From an uncultured bacterium (lineage in GTDB: Bacteria > Vulcanimicrobiota > Vulcanimicrobiia > Vulcanimicrobiales > Vulcanimicrobiaceae), in contig CAIKPM010000003.1 in assembly GCA_903829325.1 (NCBI GenBank), positions 1 through 35,963 of the forward strand: a DNA stretch of 35,963 bases, read 5' to 3'. A program made the position numbers and the translations under genes. This document shows positions 15,847-24,300 of the stretch, piece after piece (the first letter of the stretch is position 1; each line of letters starts with the position of its first letter). The notes below the pieces were generated by a model that was given only the letters and a program-made list of their open reading frames with translations, was not told the DNA's origin and searched no databases.

Positions 15847-16767
15847 ATGGCAACTCTGTCGGCACTTTTGCTGGGCATCCTGATCGTGGGGTTGACTGCC
15901 GCGGTCATTGTGAGCGTAGCAGCATGCTTGCGACTGCACCAACAAGCTCAAGAGACCCGCGAACGGCTGGGAGCGTATTTGCCACATCTCATTGTGGATG
16001 GCATTCTCGCGCGTAAAGATACCCGCGCCCTCGCCCGCTATCATACTGCGGCAACCGTGGTCGTGCTACGTATCAATAATTTTGCCCCCTTGATCGAAAA
16101 GCTCAGCCCCCATGCCGCGTTGAAATACATTAATGAGTGTCATCTCCTATGCGGCACCGCGGTTACTCGCAACGCGGGCATGATCGAGCGTTTTCTCGAG
16201 GATGGACTGGTCGCGGTCTTTGGGATTGATCCCGAGAACGCCAGCGAACACGAATATCGCGGCCTTTGCGCCGCGCTCGAAGCCTCCCGCCTAGTCGCTT
16301 CGATGAAGCCGCGTTGGATAAGCGAAGGAAGGCGCTCATTCCGCGTCAGTGCTGGAGTGCATACTGGCAGCCTTATCGCAGGCGATGTAGGCTTTGAGGA
16401 ACAACGCTCGTTCGCACTCGTGGGCAATACCATCGTTATCGCACAGCAATTGCAACGCTTTAGTGAAGAAGTGCACGCCTCGGTGGTTACCTCGGCGGCA
16501 ACATTCATCCAAGTGGAGGAGCGTTTTGTCGCCCTGCCCGTCAAACAACTCCCGTTGCGTCACTTACACGAAGTGCAAGACGCCTACATTGTGCGCAGCC
16601 TTGCTGCCGACGAACTCGCCGATGAGTTAACGATGCCACCGGTCGACACGCTCGCCACCGAGGTAAGTAACGAAGCTGAATTCGTGCAATTACTCTATGC
16701 TCATCCAGTATTGCCACCCGCCACGTATGAAGATCGCAATGGTCCCCCCATGGAACTCTCGCGATGA
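15847..16767 (+). CDS. Membrane-anchored degenerate class III cyclase-like protein
   Basis: A 306-residue protein. An N-terminal membrane anchor (about residues 5-28, SALLLGILIVGLTAAVIVSV) and a short linker (LGAYLPHLIVDGILARKD) lead to an adenylate/guanylate cyclase fold at about 66-215. The fold is plain from VHTGSLIAGDVGFEEQRSFALVG, but catalytic residues are lost. The first metal Asp of 'F-A-D-I-R-G-F' is Arg75 (LRINNF). The transition-state Asn and Arg of 'VNLAARL' are Val197 and Gln201 (TIVIAQQL). Only the second metal Asp (Asp119, FLEDGLVAVFG) remains. It is therefore probably a pseudo-cyclase with a sensing or binding role. It overlaps the next gene by 4 bp (ATGA). Confidence 0.82.
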   Translation: MATLSALLLGILIVGLTAAVIVSVAACLRLHQQAQETRERLGAYLPHLIVDGILARKDTRALARYHTAATVVVLRINNFAPLIEKLSPHAALKYINECHLLCGTAVTRNAGMIERFLEDGLVAVFGIDPENASEHEYRGLCAALEASRLVASMKPRWISEGRRSFRVSAGVHTGSLIAGDVGFEEQRSFALVGNTIVIAQQLQRFSEEVHASVVTSAATFIQVEERFVALPVKQLPLRHLHEVQDAYIVRSLAADELADELTMPPVDTLATEVSNEAEFVQLLYAHPVLPPATYEDRNGPPMELSR

Positions 16768-17588
16768 GCCCAATCCGCACCCTCATACCAATGGGCTTGG
16801 CAGATTTTGAACCTACCATCGAGTTTCTTGCACGCCGACCTATTGAGCACGCCCAGCTGTTGGCTCTGGCCCGCAGAGCGCAAGCGACGCTCGGTCTACG
16901 ACGGAAATTCCGGCTCGGTTACAGCAATGATGGTCAACTAAACACCGTCATTTTCCAGAGCCCACAAACGATCGTGAGCCACAGCGACCCAGGAATCACC
17001 GCGAATTTTCCGCTGTTACCGCATCGCAGTTTGCGTATGCTCACCGGCCCGCCAGCGCAAGTGAGCGCCTATCTTGCGAGGCACCAGCGTACCGAGCAGC
17101 GTAGCCCGCGACTCGACGCCCACCAACAGCTCTATCTGCTCACATCGCTGGCCCTAGAACCCGCCTTCTTCTCGCGTGAAGTCAGCGAAGCCGACGTTGA
17201 TGATCTTGACCTCGTAACGCACGGCACAGCACATATGATTCAAGAGGAATTAGGCTACGATCCGTCCCAACGGCCGACGTTTCGGCAAGAAATTCTGCAA
17301 CAAATTTTGGCCCGTCGGTGGTGGATTGCCAAAGCAGACCAATTGCACTTACTCTGTCGCGTCGGAGCAACAACCCAGCAAACGATGCAGCTCGAATGCA
17401 TCTGGGCTCCCCCAGCGGCCCGTGGGGTTGGGCATGCAACCCGCGCTCTAGCAACCATTTGTGCACAGCTACTGCAACGCCGTCCAACACTCTCGCTTGC
17501 GGTCAACGATCACAATACCCGCGCTCGCAAGCTCTATGAACGCCTAGGCTTCGTCCCTCACAGCACCCAACGCACCATCCTTTGGTGA
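16764..17588 (+). CDS. Two-domain GNAT protein (DUF4081-like N-terminus)
   Basis: A 274-residue protein. The C-terminal half is a GNAT acetyltransferase: ECIWAPPAARGVGHATRAL carries the acetyl-CoA loop (about residues 212-230) and LAVNDHNTRARKLYERLGFVPH is motif B. The N-terminal part (FLARRPIEHAQLLALARR, then LTGPPAQVSAYL) resembles the DUF4081 extension that precedes a GNAT domain in some, mainly actinobacterial, proteins. The substrate is unknown. Coupling by ATGA to the cyclase-like gene suggests a functional pair. The stop is 13 bp from the exonuclease III start. Confidence 0.82.
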   Translation: MSPIRTLIPMGLADFEPTIEFLARRPIEHAQLLALARRAQATLGLRRKFRLGYSNDGQLNTVIFQSPQTIVSHSDPGITANFPLLPHRSLRMLTGPPAQVSAYLARHQRTEQRSPRLDAHQQLYLLTSLALEPAFFSREVSEADVDDLDLVTHGTAHMIQEELGYDPSQRPTFRQEILQQILARRWWIAKADQLHLLCRVGATTQQTMQLECIWAPPAARGVGHATRALATICAQLLQRRPTLSLAVNDHNTRARKLYERLGFVPHSTQRTILW

Positions 17589-17601
17589 AGGCAGAATCTC
17601 A

Positions 17602-18420
17602 TTGTTACGAGTCATGACAGCAAATCTCAACGGCATCCGCTCGGCGGCCAGCAAAGGATTTTTCCCCTGGTTTCTCACCCAAGAGATTGATGTGCTTTGC
17701 GTGCAAGAGACCAAAGCGCAGCAACATCAGCTCTCTGAGCAGATTCTTGCCGTACCCGGATACGTATCACTGTTCGAAGATGCGGAAAAACGCGGGTATA
17801 GCGGCGTGGCACTCTACGCCCGCATCGCCCCCGACCGTGTACACCGTGGCATCGGTTTAGCCGATCTCGATGCCGAGGGACGCTATCTGCAAGCCGATTG
17901 GGGCAACCTGAGCATTGCCTCGTTTTACGCCCCGAGCGGAACCAGTGGCGCAGAACGGCAGGCGCAAAAAGAACGCTATATGGAGCGCCTCACTACGATG
18001 TTCGGCGAGATGCTGGCTGATCAGCGCCAGTACATCCTCTGCGGTGATATGAATATCGCCCACACCACGCGTGATATTAAAAATTGGCGCAGCAACCAAA
18101 ACACGCCGGGATTCCTACCCCACGAGCGGGCTTGGCTCGATCACGTTTTCGATGACATCGGCATTTGCGACGCCTTTCGAGCCGTCGATCAACGCGACGA
18201 GCAATACACTTGGTGGTCGATGCGGGCGAATGCGCGAGCGAATAATGTCGGTTGGCGCATCGATTACCACTTCGTCACGCCGAATCTGCGTGCGAGCGTA
18301 CGAGAAGCGATCATTACTCCCCAACCCTTCTTCTCCGACCATGCACCGCTCATCATCACGTACGATCTGGATCTGCCGACACATCAACCGCACTACCCAC
18401 CGCTTGGCTTAACGTCGTAA
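17602..18420 (+). CDS. xthA: Exodeoxyribonuclease III (AP endonuclease)
   Basis: A 272-residue enzyme of the exonuclease-endonuclease-phosphatase fold that cuts DNA at abasic sites and trims 3' ends. Metal and catalytic residues are all in place: Asn8 (TANLNGIRSA), Glu36 (VQETKAQ), Tyr109 (SFYAPSG), Asp149/Asn151 (CGDMNIAH) and Asp246/His247 (FFSDHAPL). RIDYHFVTPNL is also diagnostic. I keep the TTG start because it restores the usual 'MLRV-x-ANLNG' N-terminus; an ATG four codons later is possible. The last 65 bp overlap the 3' end of the convergent pyrD. Confidence 0.96.
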   Translation: MLRVMTANLNGIRSAASKGFFPWFLTQEIDVLCVQETKAQQHQLSEQILAVPGYVSLFEDAEKRGYSGVALYARIAPDRVHRGIGLADLDAEGRYLQADWGNLSIASFYAPSGTSGAERQAQKERYMERLTTMFGEMLADQRQYILCGDMNIAHTTRDIKNWRSNQNTPGFLPHERAWLDHVFDDIGICDAFRAVDQRDEQYTWWSMRANARANNVGWRIDYHFVTPNLRASVREAIITPQPFFSDHAPLIITYDLDLPTHQPHYPPLGLTS

Positions 18421-19477
18421 AGCCATCCCGGCGCAGCAGCTCGGCCAACTCGCCTAACACCCGTCCGACTAAGCCTGGTCCTTCGTAAATCATCGCTGTG
18501 TACAGTTGCAACACGCTTGCCCCCGCGCAAATTTTCGCATACGCATCGGCGCCGCTCGCAATCCCCCCCGTTCCAATCAAGGGGACGCGCGTGCCCACAA
18601 GCCGCCGTACGACCGCCAGCTGACGCGTTGAGGCGGAAAACAGCGGACGACCACTCAAGCCCCCCTTCTGCTCCGCATGCTTGCCAAGTCCCGTAGGGCG
18701 CGCGGTGGTTGTATTCCCCACACAGATCGCGGCAATTTGGCCTTCCAGCAACACCGCAACAAGCTCAGCCAAGCGGCCGTCATCGAGATCCGGAGAGATT
18801 TTCGCAACCAATGCGGGACGATTGGCCCCCAGTGGGACCGCGTTGAGACTAGCGAGCAACTCCGACAAACGGGCGGGCTCGAGGAAAACCTGACCGTTGG
18901 CGGTATTCGGGCACGAAATATCGAGCGTGAGAAAATCGCCCAAGGGAGAAAACGTTTCGAGCAGAGCCAAGAAGTCGCGAATAGGCTCGATACTCGCAGC
19001 GTTGCTAGCGAGATTGATACCGAGCATCCCCCCCGGTGGCGCGGCTGCCAGGCGCGCCGCAACGACGCTAGCGCCATCGTTAGGGAAGCCCATGCGATTG
19101 ATCACCGCCCGCTGCTCAGGCAAACGAAAGACCCGCGGCCGTGCGTTGCCCGCTTGCGGCAAGGGTGTTACCCCGCCGACTTCGATAAAACTGAATCCCT
19201 GAGCAAACATCCGGCTCGCGACTCGGCCGTTTTTATCGAAGCCCGCCGCCAAACCTAGGGGATGAGCTAAGCGCCAACCTAAAAACGAAGTTGCCAAAAT
19301 CGGATCCGGCAACACCGGTTGCGCTGGAACCCAGCCACGCTCGAGCGCTCGCAAGGCCCACTCGTGCGCTTGCTCGGGGTCAAGCGAATGCAACAGCGGT
19401 CGGAGCAAGGGATAGAAATCGGGCAAACGAGCGATAACGATCTCCTTAGGAAAGCATGCAAGCAAACGTGCAAGCAC
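18356..19477 (-). CDS. pyrD: Dihydroorotate dehydrogenase, class 2-like
   Basis: An FMN enzyme that oxidises dihydroorotate to orotate in pyrimidine synthesis; class 2 members pass electrons to quinone at the membrane. The N-terminal helix pair YPLLRPLLHSLDPEQAHEWAL is typical of class 2. Core motifs are GLAAGFDKNG, VGGVTPLPQAGN, NRMGFPNDG and LIGTGGIASGADAYAKI. The active-site loop reads LDISCPNT: Cys stands where class 2 normally has catalytic Ser, and Asp where the orotate-binding Asn is usual. The start is uncertain. The GTG at 19477 gives 373 aa; an AAGGAG further in would better serve a start near 19435-19426, though only TTG/ATC codons are available there. Confidence 0.92.
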   Translation of the reverse strand: MLARLLACFPKEIVIARLPDFYPLLRPLLHSLDPEQAHEWALRALERGWVPAQPVLPDPILATSFLGWRLAHPLGLAAGFDKNGRVASRMFAQGFSFIEVGGVTPLPQAGNARPRVFRLPEQRAVINRMGFPNDGASVVAARLAAAPPGGMLGINLASNAASIEPIRDFLALLETFSPLGDFLTLDISCPNTANGQVFLEPARLSELLASLNAVPLGANRPALVAKISPDLDDGRLAELVAVLLEGQIAAICVGNTTTARPTGLGKHAEQKGGLSGRPLFSASTRQLAVVRRLVGTRVPLIGTGGIASGADAYAKICAGASVLQLYTAMIYEGPGLVGRVLGELAELLRRDGFTTLSQAVGSAVDVSADPDRT

Positions 19478-19518
19478 AAAAGTCGACTTTCGTGCTAGTC
19501 GAATCAGCTGACCATTGC

Positions 19519-19524
19519 GATACT
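19519..19524 (+). promoter_or_regulatory. Candidate -10 element upstream of the MFS gene
   Basis: GATACT lies 7 nt before the ATG with no ribosome site between, matching the arrangement before the cyclase-like gene. The divergent gap to pyrD is only 54 bp and shows no clear -35. Confidence 0.25.
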
Positions 19525-19531
19525 GCTTGCT

Positions 19532-21109
19532 ATGGATGTTGATGACGCCGACGCAAAAATTCTCCCACGCAACGTCGTGGAATACGGCCTGCGACGGACG
19601 CTAGTCACCTTCGCGGTCATCCTCGCGACGCTTCTTGAGATTGTCGATACGACCATCGTCAACGTCGCATTACCGACGATCCAAGGCAACGTCGGTGCCA
19701 ATATTGAGGAAGGCAGTCTCATTGTCACAGGCTACATCGTCGCCAATGTGGTGGTGATCCCTTTGACACCGTGGCTCTCTGAGCGCTTTGGGCGCCGACG
19801 CTATTTTTTCGCATCAATTCTTATTTTTACCATCGCATCGATGTTGTGTGGCTTATCACATTCACTCTGGGAACTCGTGTTTTGGCGCATCATTCAAGGC
19901 GCCGGTGGTGGTGGGCTGATCTCCACCTCGCAGGCAATTCTGCGCGACACGTATCCGCCTGACAAACAGGGTCAGGGCAGCGGAATATTTGCTCTGGGTG
20001 CGATCGTCGGTCCAACCATCGGTCCAACCCTAGGCGGCATTATTACCGATAATTTTTCTTGGCAGTGGGTTTTTTATTTGAATGTGCCGCTAGGGATCTT
20101 AGCGATGTTTTTGGTCGCGCGTTTTTTGCGAAATCCGGTCGATCCGCATCCCAAACGCGTCGATGGCGTCGGTATCGCGCTCTTAGCGACCGGACTCGGT
20201 GCGCTGCAGTATGTCTTAGATCAAGGTCAGCAGTACGATTGGTTCGACGACCCGCTCATTACCGGCTTGGCACTGCTAGCCGGACTGTGTCTGCTGTTTT
20301 TTCTGAGTTGGGAAATGTTCTTCGCACAGCGCCCGATCGTCGATTTGACCGTGCTACGCTATCGTTCGGTCGCAGCGGGCAGTACCTTAGGCTTAGTGCT
20401 CGGAGTCACACTCACGGCGAGTCTGGTAACGTTGCCGCAGTTTGCGCAAGGGATCCTCGGCTTTACCGCCACCTTGAGCGGCGAAATGATCTTCATGCGC
20501 GCGGCTGCCGTCATGCTGTGTACGCCACTAAGCGTCGCACTCGCCACTCGCCCGAATGTTGACATCCGACTTTTGATCGGCTTTGGTTTTTTGTGCACCG
20601 GACTCTCGAACATCGTCCAAGCGCAAGTAACGACCAGCACGGCAAACTTCATGAGTTTTGCATTACCGATGATCCTCGGCGGGATCGGCCTCGCATTTAC
20701 CTTCGTGCCGCTCTCGCTCGCGGTCTTTGCTGGCGTCACGCAACGTGACATCCCAGGAGCATCCGCCTTCTTCAACCTTGCGCGCCAGCTCGGCGGCAGT
20801 GTCGGTACCGCCGTCCTCGTCACACTCATCTCCCGTGGCATAGCGATCCACCATAGCAACCTCGCGCGAGAGATCCGCCTCGGTCGCACACCCATTGCCG
20901 CGTACGCCCAAACGCGCACCCGCAACGCCACAACCAACCAACTCAATCAAACGGTCAATATCCAGGCCACTACCCTAGCGTATGCCGACGCATCTCGGCT
21001 CACCGGTGCGAGCACGCTGCTGGTGCTTCCGCTGGTATTTTTGCTCAAAAAACGCCAGAGCGCGCCTGAGGCTGGTGGCGAAGCAAAAATAGACGTAGAG
21101 CTAGGCTAG
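19532..21109 (+). CDS. DHA2-family (EmrB/QacA type) MFS exporter
   Basis: A 525-residue inner-membrane drug:proton antiporter with about 14 predicted spans. DHA2 signatures are LEIVDTTIVNVALPTIQ (motif D1, first span), LSERFGRRRYF (motif A loop) and GAIVGPTIGPTLGG (motif C, antiporter helix). DRA-like EmrB features include FNLARQLGGSVGTAVLVT near the C-terminal third. No EmrA-type membrane-fusion partner or TetR regulator is adjacent, so its substrate and outer-membrane route are unknown. The last 40 residues are hydrophilic. In the reconstructed ancestral arrangement its stop lay 3 bp from the convergent surface-protein stop. Confidence 0.93.
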   Translation: MDVDDADAKILPRNVVEYGLRRTLVTFAVILATLLEIVDTTIVNVALPTIQGNVGANIEEGSLIVTGYIVANVVVIPLTPWLSERFGRRRYFFASILIFTIASMLCGLSHSLWELVFWRIIQGAGGGGLISTSQAILRDTYPPDKQGQGSGIFALGAIVGPTIGPTLGGIITDNFSWQWVFYLNVPLGILAMFLVARFLRNPVDPHPKRVDGVGIALLATGLGALQYVLDQGQQYDWFDDPLITGLALLAGLCLLFFLSWEMFFAQRPIVDLTVLRYRSVAAGSTLGLVLGVTLTASLVTLPQFAQGILGFTATLSGEMIFMRAAAVMLCTPLSVALATRPNVDIRLLIGFGFLCTGLSNIVQAQVTTSTANFMSFALPMILGGIGLAFTFVPLSLAVFAGVTQRDIPGASAFFNLARQLGGSVGTAVLVTLISRGIAIHHSNLAREIRLGRTPIAAYAQTRTRNATTNQLNQTVNIQATTLAYADASRLTGASTLLVLPLVFLLKKRQSAPEAGGEAKIDVELG

Positions 21110-21112
21110 CCC

Positions 21113-21152
21113 TTACGATTGCCCATCATGGTTTTGCACAACAGCGGTTGTA
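21113..21152 (-). pseudogene. Detached former 3' end of the giant surface-protein gene
   Basis: If the MITE and one TGTA copy are removed (165 bp, 55 codons), the giant frame reads through from ...AQAPT into TAVVQNHDGQS and a TAA at 21113-21115. Frame continuity and the exact target duplication support this as the ancestral C-terminus. It is now untranslated. Confidence 0.7.
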
Positions 21153-21313
21153 GGGCATCTCGAACAATAGGGAGTGATGGATTTGGTTTGGATTTTTCGT
21201 CGGATCAAGGAGCCAAAAGCCGCAGAAACGCAGAGCGTTTTAAGGGTTTTGGCGACGCAGAGCCGGCGGAAAAGACAAATCAAAGCCGTCGCTCCCTATT
21301 GTTCGAGATGCCC
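21153..21313. mobile_element. 161-bp MITE-like element with 22-bp terminal inverted repeats
   Basis: Terminal inverted repeats 21153-21174 and 21292-21313 are perfect over 22 bp (GGGCATCTCGAACAATAGGG at the outer end). They are flanked by a 4-bp direct repeat TGTA (21149-21152 and 21314-21317), as left by transposition. Imperfect symmetry extends inward (GGGAG-TGATGG against GGGAG-CGACGG and T-rich arms). The centre contains two CGCAGAG-type segments. It encodes nothing, so it was presumably moved in trans by a transposase outside the window. Its right end supplies the last codons and stop of the giant gene. The structure could also help terminate the convergent transcripts. Confidence 0.85.
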
Positions 21314-24300
21314 TGTAGGAGCTTGGGCGTAGCTGCCGAGCGCCTGAATCATCTGCTGCAGAGCAATCCGCATGTCAGGATTACTTTCGAGCGCGTCAAG
21401 CTGGGTGATATGACGCCACTTACCGCTAGCTTGCATCTCATCGACTTGAACGGCCCATTCCATCCCATGAGCGCTATACGCATCGCCGATCGAGAAGCGG
21501 AATAACTTGCCTTGATTGAGCGCCGTGTACATACGTTCTGGCACAATCTCAACAACTCGGCTGAATCCATGGTTCTGCCAGAACGAAGCCGCCACTGGGA
21601 GGCCTTGCGAAAAGACGACAGGCGTTTGGTTACGTGGCTTCACGCGCACCACTCCGCGCCCAACCCGAATTTGATAGCTCGCCTGCAGACTGATATTGGA
21701 AAGCCCTGGTGATATCGCGGACGCAACGCGCAGGACCCGCTGCGCATCGCTCGAGGCACTCGCAAGCCCGAGTCCAAAGGCGCTATTGCCTTCATAATAG
21801 CCAGTTCCCAGCACCACCGCGGTTGCACCCGGCACGGTCACCGCAGCAGCCGTTCCCGCTTGAGCCAGACTCATCGCGACGCCCTTATTGGCGATTGTCC
21901 CGACCTGATTTACCTGCGCCGCAAGCGCTCCCGATACATTGTGGACTTCACCGACAGTAGCCACATCCGTCGCGGCTTGTCCGGGCGCGACATTCACCAA
22001 TCGCCGCTGATTATCGACGGTACCGACCGAGACGGTGTTTGCCTGATCTGCAAGTGAGTCCGCGCCCAAAGCAACCGAATTTGCTGCGGATGCATTCGCG
22101 TTTGCCCCTAAGGCAACGCCTAAGGATTGGGTTGCCGACGCCGAGGTCCCCACAGAAAGGGTATCGGAGAACGCTGTTCCGTTACCTAAGCCCGCATCGG
22201 TACCAATCGCAATATTATTGTTTCCTACGATACCAAGGTCTGGCAACAACGATTCAAGATTGCGTTGGTGCTCTGCGGCACTCGACAAGGTGAGAGAATC
22301 CGCCACCAATGCACCAGCACTACCCGCACCTTGACCGAGCGCAATATTCCCGTTACCCGTGACCTGATTGCCTGCGCCAGCGCCCAGAGCACTGTTCCCG
22401 ACACCAGTGACCTGTTGACCAGCGCTCGCACCAGCCGCGGTATTGCCGCTGCCAGTGACCTGAGTACTCGCTTGTAGACCAAAACCCGTATTGGCCGATC
22501 CGGTCACTTGCACACTCGCAAGTTCGCCACTGCCGGTATTTCCATCACCCACGACAGCAGTGCTCGCTCCATAACCCGTACCCGTATTACTAATCCCGCT
22601 GACATTGAATCCGGATAATTCGCCAACGGCGGTATTTTTATCACCGTTGAGGCCAGAGCCTGTATGATCCCCAACCGCGACATTGCTGGTGCCGCTTAAG
22701 CTCAAGCCAGCGGTGACGCCAATCCCAACATTGCCATTGCCGTTCAAACCGACTCCGGTAGACACGCCATAGAGGGTATTATTCATCGCACTCGCCGATA
22801 GGCTAGGGTTAATTTTTTCGACTGCGCTTGTCAAGCTCGCTAATTGATTCGTAATCCCACTAACTTGGCTCGTGACTTGGCCATCGAGGCCGGTAATCGA
22901 ACCGTTGACATTACTGGAGACACTCACTAAGGCGGTATTCACGCTTGCGGATGCACTGCTCAGCGCAATACTCACCGTTGTTAATGCGGTATTGAGTTGA
23001 GCTGAGACTGTATTGACCGTTGTATTCAGCGCAGCGGACGTAGTCATCAGCGTCGTATTCAGCAGCCCCGACACACTATTCAACGCGGCATTGGCCAGCC
23101 CAGTGCTCGTGCCACCGCCGCTCGTGCCGCCGCCTCCACCGCTTGTGCCGTTCAAAGAGGCTAATTCGCTATTCAACGCTGCAGATACCGAAGCGATATT
23201 TTGGGAAACCGTATTCGCGGCGTCAGAAACAGCCGTGATACTCCCCAGAATCGTTGTTTGTACAACGCTGAGTTGCGTATTGAGTGCACTCGACACGCTC
23301 GCCAAACCCACATCTAAGTTTGCAAAATCCGCGCCAATAGTGGCATTCAATTGCCCTGAAACGCTGAGCAGGTTCGCCGCAACGACCCCAACCGTACCGG
23401 AAGTACTTAAGAACGCACTATTCAAGTTCGCCGAGACGCTTAATAATGCTGTATTGACATTCGCAGAGCTCGCGAGCAAAGTACTAGCAACGTTACCGAG
23501 CGTCGTGTTCAAATTCGCGGAAACCGAAGTCATATTCGTAGACACCGTCGCAAGTGACGTATTGATGTCGCTTGAAACCGCCACGAGATTCGCAGTCAGT
23601 GTCGTTAGCTGCGTATTGAGGTTGGCCGAGACACTCACAAGTGCGGTATTCACATTCGCTGAAACGCTCACCAAGATCGCATTCGCGAGTCCGCTCGTGG
23701 GTAGCAATCTATTGAGCGCACCAGAAACGCTCACAAGCGCTGTATTGAGATTACCCGAGCTCGTCACAAGCTGCGCAGCAACCGTTGTGATTCCGGCATT
23801 TGCGCTGCCCGATACGGCCGCAAGATTGCTCGTAAAGCTCGCCGCAGCAGTCGTGAGCGTATTGGTCAGATTCGTATTATCAGCAATCAAGCCAGTATTG
23901 ATATTACCCGACACACTCACAAGCGAAGTATTGAGGGCGCTGGCCGCGCTGGCCAAGGCTTGATTGAGGTCAGCCGAGGCTATTGTGACACTCGTATTCA
24001 GGCTACCAGAAACACTCATCAAGCTTGAATTCAAGGCGCTGGAGACTGCCGTGAGTGCGGTATTTGCAGCACTCGAAACGCTTGCGAGCGCCATATTCAG
24101 ATTCCCCGAGGCACTGGTGAGCGCGCCGTTGAGATTCGCAGAAATACTCATCAGCGAGGTATCGGGCACGAGGCCCGCGATCGCGCTGATCCCCGCGTTG
24201 ATCGAACCCGACACGCTAACTAATGCAGTGTTGAGATTACTCGAAACCGAGACCAGATTGGTAGCAAGCGTGACGACCGCCGTATTGAGGTTCCCAGAAA

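Noticed and set aside
20359-20950. Minus-strand frames inside the MFS gene
   Set aside because: No domain, no ribosome site, and fully inside a clear 14-span transporter.
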